In this document: one piece after another, positions 40,601 to 53,231 of the stretch
Position numbering within the stretch: the first letter of the stretch is position 1
Layout of the letters: each line of letters opens with the position of its first letter
Assembly (NCBI RefSeq): GCF_011397635.1
Contig: NC_064773.1
Location: forward strand, 380,001 to 444,000
Reading direction: 5' to 3'
Length of the DNA: 64,000 nucleotides
Source: Epinephelus fuscoguttatus
Lineage: Eukaryota > Chordata > Actinopteri > Perciformes > Serranidae
Translations under genes and position numbers: made by a program
The notes under the pieces: generated by a model
The model's database searches: none
The model's input: the letters and a program-made list of their open reading frames with translations, nothing else
What the model was told of the DNA's origin: nothing

Positions 40601-43600
40601 AATGGAACCATGAGGAGCAACGCTTTACAACAACTTGTCGTATGAGTAAATCACCTAAACAACAACAAACACATCACCCGTTGACATTTCATAACCATCA
40701 AATGAAAAAAACGTGAAGACCCGCGGACGTCAGATTTCTATGAGTAAATCAACAGTAAAATGGACGCTGTAAAAAAAAAAAAAAAAATAAGGATGTGAAC
40801 AGGAACACTGAAAACAAACATGGCTACCGCTGAAGCTCACCTTGACGATCTTGTTCTCGGTGATGTCACATCTGTGGGGCAGCACGGGTTCAATGGAGGG
40901 TGGAGTCAGAACTCCATCCAGCAGATACAGGCGGCCGTTTTTAGCTTCCACTGCTGCCTCCAACACCGCCGCCCCGTTCACCAAAATCTGACCCTGAACA
41001 AGAAAACAAACAAACAAACAAACCAACATGGAGGACCAGTCTGATTCGTCCCTACTCGTACTGTCAGACTGGTGTTTGGAGGCAGTCCTGATATAGGATA
41101 ACGAGCTGCTGTCATGGTAACAGGGTTTAAAACAGAGGGAACGACTCAAAGTATCCCTGAGATGAAGCCAAACAGACAGAAAGATCCAAACTTACATTTT
41201 CTGTCACTTTAATCCTCAGGATCTGATTGGCCATCGTGGTGATAGTGGGGTTGGACACAGCGTTAAAGACCTCCAGCTTCAAACAAAGAACATGAGTCAT
41301 CATCACAATGTTTGATGGACACAGAACAGATTTACTAAATCAAAGTTTGACTGACCGTGGTGGAGGAGACGATGTGGTTCCTCAGCAGCTCCACCAGTTT
41401 GTAGTGACCCTGAAGGTTCAGAATAAAAGACTCTTTAATCACTCTGGTGGATTAGATTTAAAATGTTCATTAAAATAAAGTAGTTTCTGACCTCAGCGCT
41501 GCTCAGGTGCTGCAGGTGACCTTCAGGCATCAAGTCAAAGGCTGAAGTGCTGGGAGCAAAGACAGTCATCGGACCAGGTCGGTCCAGGACGGATGCCAGG
41601 CCGGCTTTCTGCACACAAACACAACATCCACTGTGGGAAGGCTTCACAGTTCACAGACCTCAAAACATCCACCTCACAGTACAGACTTCTCCTTCAGTCA
41701 CTGTCACGCTCCTTTATTCACTCGCTGTTGTCCAACTCATCCTCCCTGTGACCTCGTCACATGTCCACGTTTGGTCATGGACTTTCCACGTCCACATATG
41801 ACGTCCAAGGTACCCTGGGTGTGTTGGTTGTTGACGTTCTGGGACGCCGTGTCAACTTCAGCCTGTTACATGCATTGTCTGTTTTCAAAATACACTTCTG
41901 TTTTCACAGGAAATGTACAGTTTGCATACAGTCTCTTTCAAAATAAAAGCACTACGTCAGTACAACCACCAACTGATGTTTTTTTCCTTCAACAACACAC
42001 ACACATGGTTACATTTAGCCAACACACACACGTGGTTACATACAGCCATATACATATACATACATACATATATAAAAATTCATGACAAATTGTTTCCCTG
42101 AGTTTCATTTAGGGGTGAGCAAGTCAACCACCATGTGTATTGTATTCTGAGTAGATAAGAGTCTGAACAGGAAGTGGGTTTGTCTTAAACAGGAAATGGG
42201 TGGTGTCTTACCAAAAGTTGATATTTTCAGGTTGAACAAAAGTTGCTTTATTGATTACTTATTGGAAAACTCTTTATGACCAGCCTCAGGATTCAGCTTC
42301 AGATCAGTTTCGATAACAGGAGGAAGAGATTGATCACAGCTATGCAAATACAGAGTTTCAGAGGTACAGATATTGAAACATTTTACACAGACAATAATTG
42401 CACCTTTCTTGAGTTGCAGCTACTTTCAAACATTAATCAGTGAAATATTTCAGCGTTGTTGAGTTTTACTGCTCCGTCTGTTCAGCCTCATTATTTCAGT
42501 AAATATTGATGATCACAGAACTTTAACTTAAAACTGATCAGAATGATTTTCATATTATGGAAACATCTGAACTTTATGCTCCCTTGATGTGATTAGGATG
42601 TTTAATATGTTATCAGATTTATATACGTCTGTCAGAGTCGGCAGAGAGACCCGACTCCGAACGTGAACCTGAACCTGAAGCGTACGTACCTCTAATAACG
42701 ACTTGTACTTGTCGAACTTTCCGTAGTCAGAGATGATCTTCTTCAGGTTCTCCTGTTAGAACACAAGTCAGCGATCAAGCCGATGAACGAGTGACTTACT
42801 GACACATACAGTTCATCAGTTCATGGTTTCACCTGGGGATCGCTCTCCACGGTGGGCGGCACACTGTCCATCACCTTATTGATGATATGGATCATCCCAT
42901 TGGATGCCAGGAAATCGGCCTGGACAATCACACCTCTCTTCTTGCTGCCGTGGATGCGGATCTTTGTCTGAGAGTCCTGAGAGAGAATGACACAGATGGT
43001 TTAAAGACGTGTTTAATGATCCGAACATGTGGTGGTCATGAAGAGGACAAAGAAGAAAACGAAGAAGAAAATGGTGAAACTTCTCTAATGACAGGAGGCT
43101 GAATTATTTAACAACATTAAAGTCTCAGTTTGCTTCAGATCACTGTGTTAAAGAAGTTAAATAATCCAATTTATGCTAGTAAGATTTAAACTGAGACATG
43201 AGACAGAAGAGAAAAATGTAATTCATAATCTCTTCAAAGTACTTTTGTTTTTTCCTCATGACGGCTTCATTTTGTTTGTTTCTAAAGTTTCTCTAACATC
43301 TGAGTTCGTCCTCTGTTTGTCCTGAAAACTTCTTCAGAACATTATCGTCATTATTAAAATGTTCCTGCTGATGGACGAAGCCTGTCCGTGTGTCTCACCC
43401 CCTCCGATGTGTCAGTCTGTACTGATTTTCCAGTCAAAGTGTAGAAGACATCGGTTTTCTTCAGAGTGTCAAAGGGCATCACCCCGGCAACCAGGTGTAA
43501 CTTACACAGGTACTTAGCTTTGGACGAGTCGGCTGTCAGAGTCCTCACCTGCTCAACAGATGGACAGAGGTGTGTTTTTTATTTTTTATTCAGACGATGT

Positions 43601-46600
43601 CCTTGTGAAGATGTAATCTGAATGAAACTTCAGATTAAACTGCTGTCTGAGCCAACAGGAAATATAGCGAGAGTTGACTCTGGCTGAATGAATAAAGAGC
43701 AGACAGACGAGATCTTACGGAGGTTCCTCTGAAGCCTTTGTTGATCGGGACAAAAACTGTGAAAGGACCCAGATTCTGCAGAGACCACGAAACAGAACCT
43801 GAAACACACAAAGACAGTTTGTGTTTTATTACTGACAATACGCCAGGCTGACTTCACGTGACAAAAACTGAAGAGACACTTTAAGGTTCCACTGTGAATC
43901 TGCAGCGGTCAGGTAGAGTTCAGTCAATCAGTTCTGTTTATATTGCCAGTGAAATATAATGAACAAATCTGCAGCGACACGTCTGGAACAGAACAACCTG
44001 AATCCAAACACACATGATCTCACACACACGTATGAACTAAACAGGCTCATGGAAGAGCCTCTGCCCTTAGATATCAATATAAAATATCAAATCAATCAAT
44101 CAAAGTTCTGAGATGAAAACATAGAAAACACCCCCAAGAAACACAAGTTCACACCAATTTGAATGTATACAGTGTCACCATGGATACGCTTTGATACACC
44201 TCTACTCTGACTGACAGGTCACCCAACACGTTTTCATCCCAACTTGCCAAACACCAGTGCTCTGTCCGACCTGGTCTCACTCTGAAGTTGTCAAAATACG
44301 GTGATTGCTTAGTGACTTCCAGCGTCAGATACCAACAAAAGCTGTATGATACACAGCTGGTTGCCGTTATTGTTTAACAGCACCTGTCAGCGTCAGCAAG
44401 AAAGGCAGCAGGACAGCATTGAAAGGGTGCAGAGATTTCCTGTGAAAACAGAAGTGTATGTTGAAAACAGACAATGCATGTAACAGGCTCAAGTTGACAC
44501 GGCGTCCCAGAACGTCAACAACCAACACACCCAGGGTACCTTGGACGCCATATGTGGACGTGGAAAGTCCATGACCAAACGTGGACATGTGACGAGGTCA
44601 CAGTGAGGATGTGTTCATCTGTCACATCAAAATATGACACACTATCTTAGGTGTCCTCCTACGTCTGTTTTGGATGTTCAGGGACAGCAAGTCAAATTTA
44701 CGCCTGTTACATGCATTGTGTCTTTTTCTAAATAAACTTACAATGTGGGTAAAACACTTTGTTTTTATGTTTCCTTCCTTCAGTTCAGGCAACAAAAGTT
44801 TGTGGTTACGTTTAGAAAAATCATTGTTTGGCTTAAACTACATGCGATTCTTCCTAATGTAACCTCACATGACATCTGTCACTAGAGTGGCATGCTACAC
44901 ATATGAGCACACTACGTTTTTAATAAAATAACTCCACTGACTTTTGGTTTCACACAGGAAACAAACAGCGGGTTGCTGACTGAAAATTTGGAGGTTGTTT
45001 GACTCATCCACCTCCACTGCCGCCCTATAGCGACTTTCTCATTGTTTCTATGGTAAGGTGAGGTACAGTAAGGTAAGGTAAGGTAAGGTAAGATCCGGTA
45101 AAGTAAGGTAAGTTAAGGTAAGGTATGGTGAGGTAAGGTACGGTAAAGTAAGGTAAGGTAAGGAAAAGTAAGGTCAGGTTAAGTAAAGTTAGGTAAGGTA
45201 AGGTACACTAAAGTAAGGTGCGGTAAAGTAAGGCAAGGTAAGGAAAAGTAACATCAGGTTAAGTAAAGTAAGGTAAGGTGAGGTACGGTAAGGTAAGGTT
45301 ACCAGCTACAGGTAAGGTAAGGTAAGGTAAGAAAAAGTAAGGTACGGTAAGGTGAAATAATCCTTTATTCGTCCCACAGCAAAGAATTCTGCAACAACAT
45401 TTAAAATACAGTTGTTGCCAGTGATGTCAGAAATAGCTGCTGCCCAGTGCCATGAAGAGCATCTTGGTGCGTCAGTGTCTGACACCAAGATCAGCTAACA
45501 AGGTGGCGGTATTTAAAGAGCTGGGAGTGAGAATGGGCGGGGTCACCATGGTAGTGACTTGTCAATCAGAAGGTAGCTACACCCTAAAAACTCCCGATTT
45601 ATGGTGTTTTACTGTAATTGGAACCATAATTTACTAAATGAACATCGAGCTGTATCAAAGACATCTTGAGACCACAAGAAAACTTTTACTGAGGTCATAA
45701 ATGAAGTGAGACATAGACTCATTTACTGATAGACTCATAGAGGTGCCCCCTGCTGGACATTAGAAAGAATGCAGGTTTAAGGCACATCGGCACTGACGTC
45801 ACCTGTCAGAGACAGGTGCTATGTCCACTTCTTAATACAGGCTATGGGTTAGCTTAGCTTAGGTTAGCATAAAGACTGTAAACAGGGGGAAACAGGTAGC
45901 CTGGCTCTATCCAACACGTCAAAAGGTCACAGATGAACACCTTCTGTCTCATCTGTTTCATCAAAGAATCTAAATGTTCCTACAGACGTCTCTTCCTGTG
46001 TGGACAAAAACATTTGTCCAGTGAAACGTACTTAAAAATAAATTCTCTTCTTACCGAACAGAGTGATGGCGTTGCTCAGCTGACCGCTCCACTGTCCTCC
46101 AGGCTTCGTGTTCAGACTGTTCAGACGCTCCATGATGTCCCCGTAACAGACCTTACCGTTACCAAGGTAACCCTGGAGACAGGTGCAGCTGAGGGGCATG
46201 TTTGGACATGTTAAAGATATGTAAACAACGAGTAGATAACAGGAGAGAAGTAAAGAAGGCGACTGACTCGACTTGTCCTGGTCCCACCGTGGTGCAGTTG
46301 GCGTTCTCATGACAGGAAGCAGGTGTGCAGGAATCCTTCAGGCTGCAGCCGCCGTTCGACAGGTGATCAAAACCAGGGAGACACTCACAATGAGACTGAA
46401 CAGGAAACACACAGGGTTAATTTCCTCTGCTGCCCCCAGCAGGCTGCAGTGGTCATTACAGCCACAACATGAACACGTCTAATAATATGACAATAAAATC
46501 ATCTCATACTAACACACAGCTGCTCTTTATTATCAGTCCTGTTCTTTATTCTCATCCTGTTTCTGATCCTGAACCTTATTTTCTTCCTGATCTGTCTCCT

Positions 46601-48128
46601 AATCTTGATACCACTAATGTTCCTAAATCTAATCTTGTTCCTACTGCTGGTCCTGTTCTTAGACCTCAATCCTGATTCCTTTCTTCCATTTCCTCCCTGT
46701 TAATTGTTTAGGGAAGTTTTTCCTTATCCACTTTGAGGGTCCAAGGACAGAAAGTTCAAGGACAGAGGGTCCAAGGACAGTGGGACGTTGTACACTCTAA
46801 AACCCTTGGAGGCTAACCGTGGTTTGTGATATTTGTCTTCATAAATATAAATCTGACGATCATATTTCTGTTCTAGTTTCAGAATCTGTTGCTGACACAT
46901 CTTGTGATTCTGAACTTGATCTTGGTCCTATTTATCGGTCATGATTGTGATCTGATTCCTGATCCTGATCCTGCTCCTGATCTTTATCTCGCCCCTGACC
47001 AGAGTGTGTCCTCACGTTCCCTGGTCCGTCGTAGATGCAGCGTGCCGACTCGGCGGAGCAGCCTCCCTGTTTGCTCTGGCATGGATCGATGGCCATGCAG
47101 ACTCGTCCATCCCCGCTGTATCCTTCATTACAGGTACAGACGTGCTGGTTAGGACCAGTATGGACACAGGAGGCGTAGACATGACAGACCCGCTGGACAC
47201 ACGGGTTTATTGCTGAGGAGACAAACATCACAACGACATCCCGGTCTTAAAATGTAAAGAACAGACACAAACATCCTGGACATCACCTATGAGACACCAG
47301 ACTGTCTGATGATTCTTTATAAACTCACATAAACACTGAGCTCCTGACTTCTGGTAACCAGGGAGACACTGACACACCAGCTGTCCCGTCAGAGCTTCTT
47401 CCATACAGCGAGCGTTCTGCTGACAGCTGAGGGCGGCACACTCAGGTAACTCTGAAACACAACACAGGTGACAGGTGACATCCTGGCAACCACATGGTAA
47501 AATAAAGACTCCATAATAATCAGTGTGAAGCCATCAACAGAGCGACTGACCTTGATCACAGTTTGGACCTTTATATCCAGAAAAACAGGTGCATCTACCA
47601 TCACCTTTCAAACCAGAGTCACACAGACCGTGGACACATGAGCACACTGCAGAGACAACAGAAGAAGGACATATGAACACAGTGCAGAGACAACAGAAGA
47701 AGAACACATGAACACAGTGCAGAGACAACAGAAGAACATGAGAACACTGCAGAGACAACAGAAGAACAATAGAACACACTGCAGATACAACAGAAGAACA
47801 CATGAACACACTGCAGATACAACAGAAGAACACAAGAACACTGCAGAGACAACAGAAGAACACATGAACACACTGCAGATACAACAGAAGAACACAAGAA
47901 CACTGCAGAGACAACAGAAGAACACATGAACACACTGAAGAGACAACAGAAGAACACAAGAACACTGCAGAGACAACAGAAGAAGAACACATGAGAAATA
48001 AATGCGAAGAATTAATTGATGTGATTTATTTATCAATGTCATGACACGTTACCTGAGCCGCAGGTGGTTCCGTATCGACCAGGTGCACAATCCTCACATG
48101 CAGTTCCTGCAAAACCCACCTGAGATTA

Positions 48129-48163
<35 letters not shown>

Positions 48164-51100
48164 TGTCAGGAAAGCATTACATTACATACACTGCTACGTG
48201 CAGCCATTTGTAGAACGTCTTCAGTGGGAACTAGAACATCTTGAATGTTCACTACCACTATGTAATCACAGAACCTCTTCAGAGAGATCAGGTAGAACCT
48301 AACGGCGGTATGTGGGGTCACCTGACAGCTGCAGGTTCCATTCCCTCCCAGTCCGTCAGAGCAGACTCCTCGGTCGCTGCAGGGTCTGTCAGCACTGTCA
48401 GGACACTCTGAAACACAAACATCCACAACAGGAAACAGTCAGCAGACGTTTGCGGAGCGTTGTGACAACGTTGTTCTTGTATTTTCTGTGAGGAAACAGA
48501 TCCATCCCTCCACTTCCTTCCTCCACCTCTTCCCTCTCTTCATTCTCTTTATCTTCTTCCTCTTATCTCTACGAGTCATCACTTCTTCCACAGATCTGTT
48601 TCCTCCTCCTCTCAGAACAAACACTTGTCATCAGGACGAGTTAACACTGTGTCCACCTGTGGACGTGTCCGAGTTAAAGGAACAGTTCACCCACAACATG
48701 ACCATCTGTATATCAGTTACTGATCCTGTCCCATGATGAGTTCATGGAGAATATTTGGTTTTTCTCTCAGTCCACCTTTAACAACAGCAAAACTACATCA
48801 AAACATCAGTTCACAGACCATCACACAGCTGCTGCAGAATCATCTCTCTTCTCATTTATAAACACTGTACGTACCAAACGAGACCTGAAAGAGGCGAACG
48901 CCACTTCCCACTGAGGAGTTGTGATCTATAAAAACAGACCTGATGGGAGAAACTTTGACTCATGCTTACAGACGTCTTGGAGATGGGGAATTGACAACAC
49001 AGACAGAGAGGTGGAGCCTGACTGTAGAAACTGCTGAATATTTTTTTGGCACACACCATTTTTGGCTTTTGTCTGTAGGTACATTTTTAGTATGGATCGT
49101 AAATGTTGTTTTATAAAGGAGACACTTGGACTTCACAAACCCATTTACATTAAACTATTGTGAACTCAGCTGACAGTGAGACGGATCTCTGCTTTCGTCA
49201 CAACCAGACTAACGTCAGTGATCTTAGGAGCTGCTGGTCGACATCAGTCAGTGTGTTTGTGTCCCAGGTGAGATCAGACAGTGTCACAGCTTTGATGGTT
49301 TTACATTTAAGATGAAATCACCTGAGCTAACACTATATCTTGTTATATCCTCATGTTGTAGTTTTATTGTTGCGATGATTTGATGTTGTGTTGTCTTGTT
49401 GTTGTTATTGCTGAAGCAGGTTGGTGCCATTTCTTTCAAAAACATGGGAAGAAAGGCAACAAGCAAATTTTTCAAATTTTCTTCTTTTGAATTTTCTCCT
49501 TATAATTTCTTGCTATTTTCTGGGCCATTTTTTCTTTGGTTGCTCGTTGTCTTCTTGTCCATGTTTCTAAAATAAATCAGGCCAGTCTGCTGTCAGGTTT
49601 CAAAGGGTTAAAACAAAGTGGTCTTTATGAGTTAAGACGTGGTGAGGAGGTGACACACTGATGGTTGTAGGTGGTCGTTCAGCTCCATGTGTGACCGTCA
49701 GCACATTTGTGTCCTGCTGCTGACTGAGAGACTGCAGAGAGGAAGGAAGTCCTGATTCCTGCAGGACCATCTGCTTCCTGCAGGACTGCACGCTCCACAT
49801 GTGACAGGAGGATGTGTCACCTGGACGCCTCCTCTGTCACTGAACTCATCCTCTCTACGGATTCAGTCTTATGTATCAGAGCAGCCTCAGGTCCTCAGGT
49901 GTGACTCTACAGGTGTGACTCTACAGGGGTGTGACTCTACAGGTGTGACTCTGCAGGTGTGACTCTACAGGGGTGTGACTCTACAGGTGGGACTCCACAG
50001 GTGTGACCCCACAGGTGTGACTCTACAGGTGGCTGGCCTCTTACAGACAGGATGCTGCAGAGTTCACTCATGCGATTATTTTAAATCATGATGTAGTAAC
50101 AGTACCTCTGGTGTACCCCAGGGGTCAGTACTGGGACCAAAATTCTCTCTAATATATATTAATGATCTATGTTAAATTTCAAAAAACATTAAAATCAACG
50201 CGGTCTCACTCCAAAGTCACCAAAAGCCGGCACTTGGTCAGTGACTTCCGGGGTCAGAGAGTGACTTTCGCGTAGGCATGATACACAGCTGGTTCAATAA
50301 GTTTGGGAGAGTTCTTGACAATTTCATGTTTAAATAAGAGAATGAGGATTATAGAAGAGTTCACTTCTTCCTTTTCATCATGTCTCTTTTTGTTTTCTTT
50401 GTTTTTAGTTTTTGCTTTCATCAAAATAAAGTCATTCATTCATTCATTCATTCATTCATTATTATGATGAAAAGTAAGATTGTTAAAGATCAGTATCTTG
50501 ATAGGTTTCAATCAGCAGATGCTCCATCAGTGGAGCTGAACAACTGCTGAATGAGTTCCTGATAATAATCTGACGACAGCTGTGCGGTTAAAGTTTGGTC
50601 AGGTTTTGGCACAGACAGTTTTTGGGTAGACGTAAGTGGTCAAAAGAAACCAACATTGACTGTTGCTAGGAGACAGGATGTGGTGTCCATTTTGATTCAC
50701 TGTTACCCCACATGTAAAGACCCACTGTGGAGTACCTCAGGGCTAGTACCTGGTGCCCCTGCTCTTTACAGCAGATCTAAATTAACACTGATCTCATTCA
50801 GTCTGTCCAGGACATTAATGACCCCGTCAGCTGTCCCCAACAGCAGCACGGTCTGCACATGTGCAACATGTCGGCATTGTACGTTTCTGCAAACCACAGA
50901 TCATTTGTAATATGTATCATACCAGTGTTTCTAAAGTGACATAGTATCTGAGCTGACTGTGTCATCATCAGGTGGAGGGGACGGTGGATGGTGTGACATG
51001 TTAGAGACACACCGGCTGAGCTGGAAACACTGTTCAACACCAACACACAACACTGGATAGTTTTATTTCCTGTCACTGTTTCTCCAGCTGAGATGTTTCC

Positions 51101-51658
51101 CCCCAAAAACCAAAACCTGATCTTTTTCTAACCCAAACTGAGAGGTTTCTGTGCCTGAACAGAACCGCATGTTAACCACAGAGCTGTAAGAACACAAAGT
51201 TCCAACATATCTGCAACATAACACTGAAACATATCTGCGGTTTACAGAAACGTATGTATGATGTCAACATGTATTCTGGTTGTTTAGCGCCACCAACATG
51301 TCGACATCAAGCCTCAGTGAACACTGATCGAGGCATCACAAGCAGGTATCTGGACCTCAGACCTCCATCAGTGTGTCATGTGTCTGTGTTCTCACCGTTA
51401 CAGTCCGGACCCCAGAAACCAGGACAGCAGGTCTTCACCTCCTCGTCCCGGTAACACTCGAAGGAGCAGCCGCTGATGAGCAGCTTCAGACTGGGAGTCC
51501 TGATGTGGTACCTACACACACACACACACACACACAATCAAGATTTATTCCTGTTCTACATCAGAACATCTCCAGGTAATAAACCTGCTGCAGAACTGAA
51601 CTCTGGAGCTGAGAGAACACATACTAACTTCAAACTGGATCTAAATGAGAATCAGCTG

Positions 51659-51692
<34 letters not shown>

Positions 51693-51977
51693 AACACTGT
51701 CTGTAGTGAGTGATGATGTCTGAACCTCTGTGTTGTTTCTCTGCAGGTGCTTTCGTTGGAGCGTTGTAAAAAAACTCACTTGCAGTCCTGAGCGGTGGAT
51801 CGTGGCGTCTGTTTGTATCCTGACGGACACGGCATCAACATGCTGATGCTGCATGAGTGACACGCCGTCCGAGTCCTCAGCACCGTTGAGTTGGAGCAGA
51901 AGTTCTGAAACAAACAGCGTCACATCATCATTATCATCGTTCGTGCGAAGAACAGAACTATGTCAATATAATATAAT

Positions 51978-52012
<35 letters not shown>

Positions 52013-53197
52013 AAAGAGGACTGAGGCCTTTTTCTGTTGCTCCACTTTCTGGTGCACTTCAAGAGGACTGAGTTCAGTTTGTTTAAAAAGGATGACGTGT
52101 GAAAAAGGTTCTTCCACAGAGTCTATAAAGGCAGATGTCACTCAGGCTATTAAAACATTAATGTAAGAAATATAAAGTAAAGATAATTATGAGGACACCT
52201 CACCTGAAGCTGTCGTTCTCTATCGTTTACACTGAACTCAAACTGCAGCTTGGTCACTTCCTCTTTAGCTCTGCAGCACTTTGCTTTTTACTGTCAGTCA
52301 CTGTGATACAGTTTGTATTTTGACAAATTCTTTTTGCCTCAGTTCGGTCTCCACATTCACACCAGTAACGGTGTTTTCCTCCCCACCACTGGTCTTTATG
52401 GGCACATGAGACCAACAGCATCAGCCTGTACTGAAGGTCATGAGCTTTAACCCAGGTGTTGTCACTTAGTCTGAGAGTCCACAGTCTCACACTGACTGAG
52501 CCTGATTTAAACCACGTTCATGAGCCACACTTAAATGTTAAAGTTTGACTCGTCCACATTAAAACCTGCTCCAGGATTCATCTGAACCAGAATGATATAT
52601 TTCATGTTTGCACTGCTTCACATCAGCTTCAGTGTTTTCTGTAAACATGTTCTGAATCTGATGCTGCAACAAATAAACAAACAAACAAACAAACAAACAG
52701 ATCTGATCTGACGAGCAGCGCTCAGCCTCTGCTCACTGATCACAGGTCAGTTTCACACTCTCTGCTCACTGAGCTTTAAGTGTCAACATCTGGACCAACA
52801 CTTGATCCAGAAAGATCTGAGAACTCTTCAGATATGAGTCAGGTCACATGAACTGTTCGTCTGTCCTCTTTCATTCTAAAATACAAAGAAACAGACAGTG
52901 TTTTTCCAGGACCTCCAGGATCACAGACATCAGACATGTTAATGTGGAGCGTGATGGAGCGTAAACAGGAAACTACTGGAACAACTGCTGTGGTTATCAG
53001 CTCCATCTGATCCACCCAGGAAACACTCACACACACACTCGTACACACACACAGGTCCTGGAGCAGACCTGGAGCAGACCTGGAACAGACCTGGAGCAGA
53101 CCTGGAGGACTTCACAGCAGCACTTTGCGTCAAATTTATAGTTTCCAAAGTATCAGATAAAGTTTAAAACTTGTTTTCTAAAAGAAGATGCTGCAGC

Positions 53198-53231
<34 letters not shown>

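Noticed and set aside
43000..43102. Short acidic plus-strand ORF end
   Set aside because: Lies in a stab2 intron, has no family resemblance and no splice support.
47619..48042. Cys/Ser/Val-rich protein of about 140 residues
   Set aside because: It is the translated splice-junction array and intron; only its last part is stab2 exon 6.
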